This document shows positions 33,924 to 42,439 of a stretch of 64,000 nt of DNA, piece after piece. The stretch lies in contig JBBIUS010000003.1 in assembly GCA_037440105.1 (NCBI GenBank), positions 1-64,000 of the forward strand. The letters are read 5' to 3'. Source of the DNA: JBBIUS01 sp037440105. Lineage in GTDB: Bacteria > Patescibacteriota > Patescibacteriia > XYB2-FULL-38-15. The position numbers and the translations under genes were made by a program. The notes beneath the pieces were generated by a model, which was given only the letters and a program-made list of their open reading frames with translations, was not told the origin of the DNA and did no database searches. Positions within the stretch are counted from its first letter, which is position 1; every line of letters starts with the position of its first letter.

Positions 33924-36900
33924 TTACTTTTTATGAAATCCTGTTCCAGCCGGAATTAGTCGGCCGATAATAACATTTTCTTTTAACCCTTCAAGGCTAT
34001 CCACTTTTCCTGTTACGGCCGCATTGATTAAAATTCTGGCAGTTTCTTGGAAAGAGGCGGCTGCCAAAAAACTTTTTGTGGAAAGCGATGCTTTGCTTAT
34101 GCCCAAAAGTAATTCTTCGGCCAAAGCTGGCTGACCCCCTCTTCGGATTGCTGCCTTATTGGATTCCTCTAGTTGAGATTTCTCAACTATTTCACCTGGC
34201 AAAAGGTCAGTATCGCCTGCTTCTTTAATATAAACCCTAGAAAACATCTGTTTAACAATAATCTCGATGTGTTTATCATTAAGCTTTTGCCCCTGGGACG
34301 AATATATTGATTGGATTTCTTTAACAATATATTTTTGGACTGCCTCTTTTCCTTTTAGTTTATAGAGTTGATGTAGATCTAAGTCCCCTTCTGTTAGCTG
34401 GTCTCCCTTTTTAACAAAATCGTTATTTTTTACCCAAAGAACATAGCCAGGCGGAATAATAAACTCTTTTACTTTGTCGGCCTCGCATTTTATTTTGATC
34501 TGTTTTTTATCAATTTTGGTAACAATACCATTATTTTTAGACCTCACTTTTTCCCCTTGCTTATCAATAAAAATTATTCCTCCTTTTTCTACCCGGTCCC
34601 CCTTGTTAATTTTGATTGTTGCCCCAGGCGCAATGTTATAAGTATCTTCTTCTTCCTCGCGGTAATGAATTTTAATAATTTTTTGACCAAGCGCTCCTTT
34701 AAAAATTACTTCACCTGTTGGGCCGGTTACGGTTTTTGTTTCTTCTTCTACTACAACCATTCCATCGACATCACTAATAAATGCTTTTCTTTTTGGTGGC
34801 CTTACTTCAAAAAGTTCTTGAACGCGAGGAAGGCCTTGAGTGATGTCAAGTCCTGCCACTCCTCCGGTATGGAAAGTTCTCATTGTGAGCTGCGTGCCCG
34901 GTTCTCCAATGCTTTGAGCAGCAACAATGCCAACTGCAGCGCCTAACTCAACTAATTTATTATAACCAAGGTCATAGCCATAGCATTTTTGGCAAATCCC
35001 TCTGGGCAAACGGCATTTGAGAACAGATCTTACTCTAATTTTTTGGAGCTTAATCTTTTCTAATTTTCGGGCTATTTCTTCAGTAATCAATTCATTTTGT
35101 CGGACGATCGGCTTTTTACTTTTAGGATCAACAATTTCTTCTAAACTAAATCTTCCGACAATTCTATTAATTAAACTTTCTCCCATTTGCTGACTTTCTT
35201 CTTCAGTCAGAAGATTTCCTTCTTTATCGCCGCAGTCTTGAGTTGTTACTACGACATCTTGCGCTACATCAATAAGCCTGCGCGTTAGGTACCCTGCGTT
35301 TGCCGTTCTCAAGGCTGTGTCAGACAGACCTTTTCTTGCGCCGTGCGTAGAAATAAAATATTCAAGAACATCAAAACCTTCTTTAAAGCTATTTTTAATT
35401 GGTAGTTCAATGATATCCCCGGCTGGATTTGAAACCAATCCTTTCATCCCTACCATCTGAGTGACCTGCCCCCAAGAACCCCTTGCTCCTGCGTCTATCA
35501 TTGTGAATACAGTGCCTTCTTTATCAAGAACATCTTTGCTTAATTTGACAATTTCATCTTTGATCGCTGTCCAGAGTTCAATAATTTTGCCGTGCTTTTC
35601 GCTTTCAGTCAAAAGGCCGGCTTCGTATTGTTTTTGAATTTCGTTTATTTCTTTCTCCCCTTTCTCAATTAATTTTTGTTTTTCTGATAATTTTGGGAGG
35701 TCGTCCATTCCCCAGGAAAGGCCAGCTTTAGTAAGAGTTCGAAAACCTGTCTCTTTAATTTGGTCCAGTATTAAAGCTGTTTTTTCATTCCCGTAAAATT
35801 CCAAACATAATTTAACAATTTCTCCTAGTTTCTTAATATTTACTGTCTCGTTTATAAATGGTATTTTTGGAGGCAAAATTTGATTAAATAAAATCCTCCC
35901 AATACTTGTTTCAACAATTCCAGCATCTTTGATTTTTTTCTCAAAATTTTTGCCTAGTTTTATTTTTATTTTTTCCCTCAAAGAAATAAATCCTAAACTC
36001 CATGCCATTAATGCTTCGTCAATGCCAGAGAAAACTTTATTTTTTTCCCCAGTTTTATTTTCAGTTAAAAGGGTCATATAATAGCATCCCCAGACAATGT
36101 CTCTGTTAGGCGTTACAATAGGATGGCCAGTAGCTGGCTTTAGAAGATTTTTAGTCGAGAGCATTATTTCTTTAGCTTCTTTTTTTGCTTCTTCTGTTAT
36201 AGGAACATGAACGGCCATCTGGTCTCCGTCAAAATCTGCGTTAAAAGCAGTGCAGACAAGGGGATGAATTTGAATTGCCTTACCTTCTATCAGCACCGGC
36301 TGAAAAGCTTGAATGCCGAGACGATGGAGCGTTGGCGCTCTATTCAAAAATACGTGAGATTCTTTAATAATATTTTCCAAAATATCCCAAACCTCTGGCC
36401 GGTCTGTTTCAATATAGCGGGAAGCTGAGCGAACATTGTGTACATAGCCGCGTTTTATAAGTTCTGAAATGACATAAGGTTTAAAAAGTTCTAGAGCCAT
36501 CCGTTTTGGTAGGCCGCACTGGTTGAGTTTAAGATTCGGACCAACAACAATCACGCTTCGACCAGAGTAATCAACCCTTTTCCCTAAAAGGTTTTGTCGG
36601 AAGCGCCCTTGCTTTCCTTTTAGAATGTCAGCCAATGATTTTAACATTCTTTTTTGCCCAGTAGAAGCAGTGACAGTTTTGCTGTGGCGGGCGCTGTTAT
36701 CAATCAGGGCGTCAACTGCTTCTTGGAGCATGCGTTTTTCGTTTCGGCATATTACTTCTGGAGCATTAAGTTCAATCAATCTCTTAAGACGGTTGTTCCG
36801 GTTGATCACTCGCCGGTAAAGGTCGTTTAAATCAGAGGTAGCAAAACGGCCGCCGTCAAGCGGAACCATTGGTCGGAGATCCGGGGGAATAACTGGTATG

Positions 36901-37808
36901 GTTGTCAAGATCATCCATTCTGGCCTAATATTATTTATTTTCAGACTTTTAATTAATTTTGCTTTTCTAATTAATTTTTCTTTTTTAATTCCAAAAGATG
37001 CTTTTATTTCTTCTTCCAATTCTTTAATTTGTTTTTTTAAATCAATTTGAGAAAGGAGGGAGCGGATAGCTTCAGCGCCAATATTAGCCTCAAAGATTTG
37101 TCCGTATTTTAAAGAAAGGTCAAGATAAGTATTCTCTGATATTATTTTTAGTGGTTTGAGATCTTTGAGTTCTTTTTCATTTAAAATAAATTCTTCTTCC
37201 AATTTTTTTAGTTTTTCAGTTTTTTGTTCGGCAGCTTTTACGAGCTTTTTGTCAATTTCTTTTTCATTTTTTTCTTTGTTTCTAATTTGGTTGGATAATC
37301 TTGTGAACTCTGCTTCAATAGTCTTTTTTCTTGATTTAAATTCTTGTTTAAGCTGGAGAAGGGCGGCTTGTTTTAAATCCTCATTAACTTTAGTTATTAT
37401 AAAACTCGCGAAATAAATAACTTTTTCAAGTTCTTGAACTGACAAATCTAAGATAAGACCGACTCTTGACGGAACGCTTCGCAAAAACCAAATATGCGAC
37501 ATTGGGGCAGCCAGCTCAATATGCCCCATTCTTTCTCTGCGGACTAAAGAATGCGTTACTTCTACGCCGCATTTGTCGCAGATGATCCCTTTGTAACGGA
37601 TTTTTTTATATTTTCCGCAGTAGCATTCCCAGTCTTTGCTTGGACCAAAAATTTTTTCGCAGAAGAGGCCGTCCTTTTCAGGTTTTTGAGTTCGATAATT
37701 AATAGTTTCAGGCTTAGTAACTTCGCCGTGTGACCAAGAACGGATTACTTCAGGGGAGGCGAGTTTTAATTTAATCGCACTAAAATCAAGCGGTTTTGTT
37801 TCGAGCAT
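33924..37808 (-). CDS. rpoC: RNA polymerase beta' subunit
   Basis: 1294 aa, within the usual range. The N-terminal zinc site reads [26 protein letters not shown]. The absolutely conserved [14 protein letters not shown] (about residues 523-536) holds the catalytic magnesium. The trigger-loop region, second zinc site ([16 protein letters not shown]) and C-terminal GTGFHKK end are also seen. A coiled-coil rich in Lys/Glu around 135-200 is the clamp helix region. It forms the active centre with RpoB. It follows rpoB by 45 bases. No frameshift or intein is seen. Confidence 0.98.
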   Translation of the reverse strand: MLETKPLDFSAIKLKLASPEVIRSWSHGEVTKPETINYRTQKPEKDGLFCEKIFGPSKDWECYCGKYKKIRYKGIICDKCGVEVTHSLVRRERMGHIELAAPMSHIWFLRSVPSRVGLILDLSVQELEKVIYFASFIITKVNEDLKQAALLQLKQEFKSRKKTIEAEFTRLSNQIRNKEKNEKEIDKKLVKAAEQKTEKLKKLEEEFILNEKELKDLKPLKIISENTYLDLSLKYGQIFEANIGAEAIRSLLSQIDLKKQIKELEEEIKASFGIKKEKLIRKAKLIKSLKINNIRPEWMILTTIPVIPPDLRPMVPLDGGRFATSDLNDLYRRVINRNNRLKRLIELNAPEVICRNEKRMLQEAVDALIDNSARHSKTVTASTGQKRMLKSLADILKGKQGRFRQNLLGKRVDYSGRSVIVVGPNLKLNQCGLPKRMALELFKPYVISELIKRGYVHNVRSASRYIETDRPEVWDILENIIKESHVFLNRAPTLHRLGIQAFQPVLIEGKAIQIHPLVCTAFNADFDGDQMAVHVPITEEAKKEAKEIMLSTKNLLKPATGHPIVTPNRDIVWGCYYMTLLTENKTGEKNKVFSGIDEALMAWSLGFISLREKIKIKLGKNFEKKIKDAGIVETSIGRILFNQILPPKIPFINETVNIKKLGEIVKLCLEFYGNEKTALILDQIKETGFRTLTKAGLSWGMDDLPKLSEKQKLIEKGEKEINEIQKQYEAGLLTESEKHGKIIELWTAIKDEIVKLSKDVLDKEGTVFTMIDAGARGSWGQVTQMVGMKGLVSNPAGDIIELPIKNSFKEGFDVLEYFISTHGARKGLSDTALRTANAGYLTRRLIDVAQDVVVTTQDCGDKEGNLLTEEESQQMGESLINRIVGRFSLEEIVDPKSKKPIVRQNELITEEIARKLEKIKLQKIRVRSVLKCRLPRGICQKCYGYDLGYNKLVELGAAVGIVAAQSIGEPGTQLTMRTFHTGGVAGLDITQGLPRVQELFEVRPPKRKAFISDVDGMVVVEEETKTVTGPTGEVIFKGALGQKIIKIHYREEEEDTYNIAPGATIKINKGDRVEKGGIIFIDKQGEKVRSKNNGIVTKIDKKQIKIKCEADKVKEFIIPPGYVLWVKNNDFVKKGDQLTEGDLDLHQLYKLKGKEAVQKYIVKEIQSIYSSQGQKLNDKHIEIIVKQMFSRVYIKEAGDTDLLPGEIVEKSQLEESNKAAIRRGGQPALAEELLLGISKASLSTKSFLAAASFQETARILINAAVTGKVDSLEGLKENVIIGRLIPAGTGFHKK

Positions 37809-37853
37809 AATTATTATTCATTGATTAACTTTTATTAATGAAAATTGATTAAA

Positions 37854-40800
37854 TTAAGATGTTTTTTTAGTTGTTTTTTCCTCCTCGTCTTTTTTTAGGA
37901 GTACCACATCAAGACAAAGTCCTTTTAATTCGCGGATAAGCACATTGAAAGATTCAGGGACATTTAATTTTTTTATTGGTTCGCCTTTGATGATTGATTC
38001 ATAAGCTTTTGATCTGCCTGGTACATCATCGGATTTGATTGTCAAAATTTCTTGTAGGGTATGAGCAACTCCATAACCTTCCAGAGCCCAAACTTCCATT
38101 TCTCCAAAACGTTGGCCTCCAAATTGCGCTTTGCCGCCTAACGGTTGTTGGGTAATTAGAGAGTATGGCCCGATAGAGCGTTGGTGAATTTTATCTTCGA
38201 CCATGTGATTTAATTTCATCATATAGATATAGCCAACAGTAATTTTGTTTTCAAAAGGTTCGCCGGTTTTGCCATCGTATAAGGTCATTTTTCCATCTTC
38301 ATCAAAGCCCGCTTTTTTAAGTTCTTCTTTGATGATTTTTTCTGAAGCGCCGGCTAAGGTTGGAGTAACAACTCTATAACCTAATTTTTTAGCTGCGAAA
38401 CCAAAGTGTGTTTCTAAAATTTGTCCTAAATTCATTCTTGAGACTACGCCCAGTGGGCTTAAAATGATATCGATTGGCGTGCCGTCATTTAAATAAGGCA
38501 TATCCTCAACAGGGACAATCTTAGAAATTACCCCTTTGTTTCCGTGTCGGCCTGAAAGTTTGTCTCCTACTTGGAGTTTTCGTAAATCAGCAATTGAAAC
38601 TTGGATCGATTTTATAACGCCGGGAGGAAGTTTATCCCCTGCTTCTTGAGAGAAGGTTTTGATGTCAACTACTTTTCCGTGCTCGCCGTGTTCTAGATAC
38701 AAAGAGCTGTCTCGGACATCGCGAGCTTTTTCTCCAAAGATTGCTCTAATTAATTTTTCTTCAGCCGAGAGTTCAGCCTCTCCTTTCGGCGAAATTTTTC
38801 CAACCAATATGTCGCCAGAAGAAACCTTAGCCCCGATGTGGATAATGCCGTTTTCGTCCAAATTTTTTAATTTTTCTTCGCTAACATTTGGGATATCAGG
38901 AGTAACCACTTCTGGCCCAAGTTTAGTATCCCGCACATCAACCTGATAGTTTTCGATATGAATTGAAGTGAACCGATCGTTCTGCACCAATCTTTCGGAA
39001 ATAATAATTGCATCTTCATAGTTGTAGCCTTCCCATGACATGAAGGCAACTAAAACATTTTGGCCCAAGGCTAGTTCGTTTTTGTTAATAGCCGCACCAT
39101 CGGTTAAAATTTGTCCCTTTTGGATTTTGTCTCCATTTTTGACAATTGGGTGCTGATTGATGCAGGTTGAAGCATTTGAACGTACAAATTTGTTTAAATG
39201 ATAATTTTTAAGATTGCCTTTGTCATCAAGAATTTTAATTTTGCCACCTTCTGCTTCAATTACTTTTCCATTTTCTTGGGCTAAAATTAAATAGCCAGAA
39301 TCTTTTGCCACTCTTTCTTCAATGCCGGTCCCAACGATTGGTGCTTCCGGTAGGATGCAGGGGACTGCTTGCCGTTGCATGTTTGTTCCCATTAGAGCCC
39401 TGATCGCATCATCATTTTCAAGAAAAGGAATTAGCGATGTCCCAACACTAATAATTTGTTTTGGCGAGACATCCATATAATCAATGTTATAAACATAATC
39501 GATCGCTGGTTCTCCGTATTTTCTCACCTTGGCAGTTTCTTCAGAAAAATAGCCTTTCTCGTCAATAGGAGTTGTGGCAGGAGTAGTAATTGCTTTTTCT
39601 TCTGCAAAGGCATTTAAGTAGACGATTTCATCGGTTACGCGCGGTTTTATCGGAATTTTTTTCAAAGCATTTTTCTCAAGTTTCAAAGCTAAATCTTTTG
39701 TGATTTTTTCTTGGTCTTTAACAATGATTTTGTTTGTTTTTGGATCAAAAATATTGCCGCGAGCAATTTCTCCGGTTGTTAATTTTGCATTATTTTCAAC
39801 TTCATGCAGTACTTTGCGATAAGGTGTTTCCAAGAAGCCGTATTCATTTATCCGGGCAAAAGTTGCGAGGTGGCCTACCAGACCAATGTTTGGTCCTTCT
39901 GGCGTAGCAATCGGACAAATGCGGCCGTAATGAGTAGAGTGGACATCTCTTACTTCAAAGCCGGCTCGCTCTCGAGAAAGGCCGCCAGGACCCATTGAAG
40001 AAAGGCGTCTTTTGTGTTCAAGTTCAGCTAGCGGATTTGTCTGGTCCATAAACTGCGAGAGCTGAGACGACATGAAAAATTCTTTGACTGCCGCGATGAC
40101 CGGTTTGGCATTAATTAGGCGATTTGGCGATAAGTTTTCTATATCAAGCGTGCTCATTCGGTCTTTAATAATGCGTTCCATGCGGGCGAGACCTATTCTA
40201 AATCTGCTCTGGATTAACTCGCCGACTGCTTTTACTCGGCGGTTCCCTAAATGGTCTATATCATCAGCTGGTTCTTGGCTATTATTAAGTTTGATAATTT
40301 CTCTAAGGATAGTGATAAGGTCTTCTTTTTGAAAAACACGACTTTCTTTATCTGCCTTTACTTCTTTTTGAATACCAAAACGCTGATTAAATTTATATCG
40401 TCCAACGGTCCCAAAATCATAGCGGTCAAATCTGAAAAACATCGCGTAAATCAAAGATTTCGCATTATCCACAGTTGCTAAGTCCCCCGGCCTGATGCGT
40501 TTGTAAATTTCAATTAGTCCTTCTTCTTCAGAATGAGCCGCGTCTTTTTCTAAAGTTTTTTGGATATAACTTATATTTGGATTGGTATCAACGTCCTTGA
40601 ATAAGGAGATAATTTCTTCATCACTTCCCCAGCCAAAGGCCCGGAGAAGTGATGTTACAGCCACTTTTCTTTTGCGGTCAATTTTAACCCAAATTGTCCC
40701 ATTAGGATCGGTTTCTATCTCTAGCCAGGCTCCTCGGTTAGGTATTATTTTTGCCCCGTAATAATTTCTGCCATGGTAGATTTCTGAGGTTAAAAATACG

Positions 40801-41219
40801 CCGGCTGATCTAACAAGTTGCGAGACCACGGCTCTTTCTATGCCATTAATAATAAATGTTCCGCGGTTTGTCATTAATGGCAGGTCACCTAAGTAAACTT
40901 CGTGTTCTTTTTTTTCGCCGGTCCTTTTATTTAATAACCTTGCTTTTACCCGGAGGGGTGCTTCGTAATTAATATTTTTTGCCTTGCTTTGTATTTCATC
41001 GAATTTTGGTTCATCAAGATAATAATCTAAAAAATAAAGTTCAAAATCTCGTTTCATTACATCAGTAATTGGAGAAATTTCATCAAAAAGTTCTTTAATT
41101 CCCTTTTCAAGAAACCATTGGTAAGAGTTTTTTTGAATTTCAATGAGATTAGGTAAAGGGGTGGCGTCAAAAGTTTTTGTAAAATATTTTTTTGGCTCCT
41201 CAGGGATGATTTTCACCAT
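37854..41219 (-). CDS. rpoB: RNA polymerase beta subunit
   Basis: 1121 aa, shorter than E. coli RpoB and similar to the compact type. Recognisable are the fork and rifampicin-pocket region SQLSQFMDQTNPLAELEHKRR, LSRERAGFEVRDVHSTHYGR, the GDKLSGRHGNKGVISKIVP loop, and the C-terminal GGKAQFGGQRFGEMEVWALEGYGVAHTL that contacts beta'. The pocket keeps Asp and His of the rifampicin-sensitive type as far as visible. Its nearest promoter is TTGACT-16-TAAAAT at 41389-41416, giving a leader of about 160 nt with a hairpin at 41261-41287 (CCTCCTTTT/AAAAGGAGG). No rplJ-rplL upstream; those genes are elsewhere. Confidence 0.98.
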   Translation of the reverse strand: MVKIIPEEPKKYFTKTFDATPLPNLIEIQKNSYQWFLEKGIKELFDEISPITDVMKRDFELYFLDYYLDEPKFDEIQSKAKNINYEAPLRVKARLLNKRTGEKKEHEVYLGDLPLMTNRGTFIINGIERAVVSQLVRSAGVFLTSEIYHGRNYYGAKIIPNRGAWLEIETDPNGTIWVKIDRKRKVAVTSLLRAFGWGSDEEIISLFKDVDTNPNISYIQKTLEKDAAHSEEEGLIEIYKRIRPGDLATVDNAKSLIYAMFFRFDRYDFGTVGRYKFNQRFGIQKEVKADKESRVFQKEDLITILREIIKLNNSQEPADDIDHLGNRRVKAVGELIQSRFRIGLARMERIIKDRMSTLDIENLSPNRLINAKPVIAAVKEFFMSSQLSQFMDQTNPLAELEHKRRLSSMGPGGLSRERAGFEVRDVHSTHYGRICPIATPEGPNIGLVGHLATFARINEYGFLETPYRKVLHEVENNAKLTTGEIARGNIFDPKTNKIIVKDQEKITKDLALKLEKNALKKIPIKPRVTDEIVYLNAFAEEKAITTPATTPIDEKGYFSEETAKVRKYGEPAIDYVYNIDYMDVSPKQIISVGTSLIPFLENDDAIRALMGTNMQRQAVPCILPEAPIVGTGIEERVAKDSGYLILAQENGKVIEAEGGKIKILDDKGNLKNYHLNKFVRSNASTCINQHPIVKNGDKIQKGQILTDGAAINKNELALGQNVLVAFMSWEGYNYEDAIIISERLVQNDRFTSIHIENYQVDVRDTKLGPEVVTPDIPNVSEEKLKNLDENGIIHIGAKVSSGDILVGKISPKGEAELSAEEKLIRAIFGEKARDVRDSSLYLEHGEHGKVVDIKTFSQEAGDKLPPGVIKSIQVSIADLRKLQVGDKLSGRHGNKGVISKIVPVEDMPYLNDGTPIDIILSPLGVVSRMNLGQILETHFGFAAKKLGYRVVTPTLAGASEKIIKEELKKAGFDEDGKMTLYDGKTGEPFENKITVGYIYMMKLNHMVEDKIHQRSIGPYSLITQQPLGGKAQFGGQRFGEMEVWALEGYGVAHTLQEILTIKSDDVPGRSKAYESIIKGEPIKKLNVPESFNVLIRELKGLCLDVVLLKKDEEEKTTKKTS

Positions 41220-41388
41220 AAATTTATATATTTAAAATTTTTTAGAATACAAAACACTTCCTCCTTTTACAATTTGCAAAAGGAGGTTTAAAAAAATTTT
41301 AACCGCTCATTATGATAGCGCATTATATAAAAAATAGTATTTCTAGTAACAATTTAATAAAAAGTTTTTTCTGAGCAGTTTCACGGTT

Positions 41389-41416
41389 ATTTTAACATGC
41401 CCCTAGAATAAGTCAA
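41389..41416 (-). promoter_or_regulatory. proximal rpoB promoter
   Basis: Minus strand: TTGACT (41411-41416), 16-base spacer, TAAAAT (41389-41394). Start near 41382 gives a ~160-nt leader. A hairpin at 41261-41287 in that leader encloses an AAAAGGAGG arm about 42 bases before the ATG. Confidence 0.6.
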
Positions 41417-41547
41417 GGCCAAAATTTCCCTTTAAGCGTCTTTATGTGTTATAAATTTTTAACAATTATATAAAGAATTTGTTCCAATTTTTAACTTTTA
41501 TTATGAACTAAAGGCAGTTTATTAAAATTTCAAAAAGTCAATGGGCC

Positions 41548-41576
41548 TTGACAAAACTCTCAAGATATGCTATAGT
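41548..41576 (+). promoter_or_regulatory. promoter of the 6S-like RNA
   Basis: TTGACA (41548-41553), 17-base spacer, TATAGT (41571-41576). Predicted start is near 41583, just before the long hairpin. Confidence 0.75.
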
Positions 41577-41582
41577 TTAATG

Positions 41583-41790
41583 TTAAAACTAAGTTCTTTT
41601 ATTTTTTGATAAAATGGCCATGGAAGACATGGAGGTGAGGCTTCTCCCAGTAAAATGGGGGCAATGTTTTGTAAAAGTAAAATTTGGTACGAGCTAAATT
41701 TAAACTTTGCAAGACATTTGCGCTTAGCAGTCCATTTTACAGGACAAAGCTAAGTTCCCTGCCTCCATTTCTTTCATGACCATTTTTTTT
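41583..41790 (+). ncRNA. ssrS: 6S RNA-like transcript (long hairpin with central bubble)
   Basis: The transcript folds by eye into one long interrupted hairpin. The closing stem has AAAATGG (41611-41617) with CCATTTT (41780-41786), ATG with CAT (41775-41777), and ATGGAGG (41629-41635) with CCTCCAT (41762-41768). The apical stem is GCAATGTTTTGTA (41661-41673) with TGCAAGACATTTGC (41708-41721), capped by AAAGT..AAATTT/AAATTT..ACTTT. Between them is a large central bubble in which the 3' strand can form CTTAGC/GCTAAG (41723-41728/41749-41754), while AGTAAAATGG can pair with CCATTTTAC. This is the architecture of 6S RNA, which binds RNA polymerase as a promoter mimic. It ends in a U-run. Primary sequence was not matched to a covariance model. 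Confidence 0.6.
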
Positions 41791-41870
41791 ATTTATTTTT
41801 AATAAAAGAGTAAATAAAAATTAGATAGAAATATTTAGTTAGGTAGATTAGTTAAAGATGGCTTAATTTA

Positions 41871-41898
41871 ATTTTAATTTTTCTAAAGAATTTGTCAA
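41871..41898 (-). promoter_or_regulatory. distal minus-strand promoter facing rpoB
   Basis: Minus strand: TTGACA (41893-41898), 16-base spacer, TAAAAT (41871-41876), directly preceded by AAAATTAGTGTGGGG (41899-41913). Transcription from here would run antisense across the 6S-like gene toward rpoB. Confidence 0.55.
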
Positions 41899-41952
41899 CC
41901 CCACACTAATTTTTCTTTTATTGCCTTCAATTTTTGAATTTTATCCAAAAAT

Positions 41953-42115
41953 TAAAAAAGAGGGCCGAAGTCATTCAGACCTTCGGCCCTGCCCACCTTG
42001 TCAGGCGAGGGGGGGACCCAACAAGGCGGGTCTTGAGATTCTCAGGCACGGCCCTTTTGCTGGCGGGAAGGCCTTTTAGCGCGCCCGAGAACATCTCATA
42101 AAACCTCCTTCATCT
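41953..42115 (-). ncRNA. GC-rich structured small RNA of unknown class
   Basis: About 163 nt on the minus strand with its own promoter (42122-42150) and terminator (41961-41990), clearly GC-richer than its surroundings. Helices: GAGAT-g-TTCTCGGGC (42083-42097) with GCCTGAGAATCTC (42035-42047), enclosing a GCT..GGC/GCC..AGC hairpin with C-rich loop; CCCGCCTTGT (42021-42030) with ACAAGGTGGG (41992-42001); then the terminator. Near the 5' end AAGGAGG, 4 bases before ATG, opens a 7-codon reading frame (42099-42076) that runs into the first helix. That could be a leader peptide or chance. I see no SRP, tmRNA, RNase P or common riboswitch core. Function unknown. Confidence 0.65.
41961..41990 (-). 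terminator. terminator of the small RNA
   Basis: On the minus strand AGGGCCGAAG, 10-base loop, CTTCGGCCCT, then CTTTTTT. Ten perfect GC-rich pairs with a U-tract. Confidence 0.85.
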
Positions 42116-42121
42116 ATTTTT

Positions 42122-42150
42122 ATTTAAGCATACGGCCGTTTTTTTGTCAA
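42122..42150 (-). promoter_or_regulatory. promoter of the small RNA at 41953-42115
   Basis: Minus strand: TTGACA (42145-42150), 17-base spacer, TTAAAT (42122-42127). It is preceded at once by AAAATTAGTGTGGGG, as is the distal rpoB-facing promoter. Confidence 0.7.
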
Positions 42151-42152
42151 CC

Positions 42153-42268
42153 CCCACACTAATTTTACCGAGCCATCTGGTATGAGATTCACTTTTAATA
42201 ATAAGTTACAATACCCCTTTTGGGGCGAAGCGCTTTGCCGAACAATTGCCTCGTAAAATTAGTGTGGG
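42153..42268. repeat. 116-bp element with ~19-bp terminal inverted repeats
   Basis: CCCACACTAATTTTACCGAG (42153-42172) and CTCGTAAAATTAGTGTGGG (42250-42268) are inverted copies apart from one extra base. The interior is non-coding (CCCCTTTTGGGG in the middle). It resembles a small non-autonomous mobile element, though no target duplication is evident. A third copy of the end sequence lies alone at 41899-41913. Confidence 0.55.
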
Positions 42269-42389
42269 CTCAACCCTCTCGACAAGGATGGAGAATGTCA
42301 GTAACATTTTAAGCCTCTAATTTGGAGAAAAATTGCAGTTTAGGTTTTAGAAGACTTAAAAGCATTATTGATGTGTTATTGACTCTAAT

Positions 42390-42418
42390 TTGACGAAAAA
42401 GGGAAAAAATGTTAAAAT
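42390..42418 (+). promoter_or_regulatory. promoter of ftsK
   Basis: TTGACG (42390-42395), 17-base spacer, TAAAAT (42413-42418), with a start near 42425, 15 bases before the ATG at 42440. Confidence 0.65.
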
Positions 42419-42439
42419 TGTCTTGATTTGATTCGTCTT

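Noticed and set aside
41261..41287. CCTCCTTTT/AAAAGGAGG hairpin as an rpoB ribosome-binding-site switch
   Set aside because: The AAAAGGAGG arm is about 42 bases from the ATG, too far to serve as the Shine-Dalgarno.
42076..42099. 7-codon frame with AAGGAGG in the small RNA as a real gene
   Set aside because: Too short to support as a gene; kept only as a note on the RNA.
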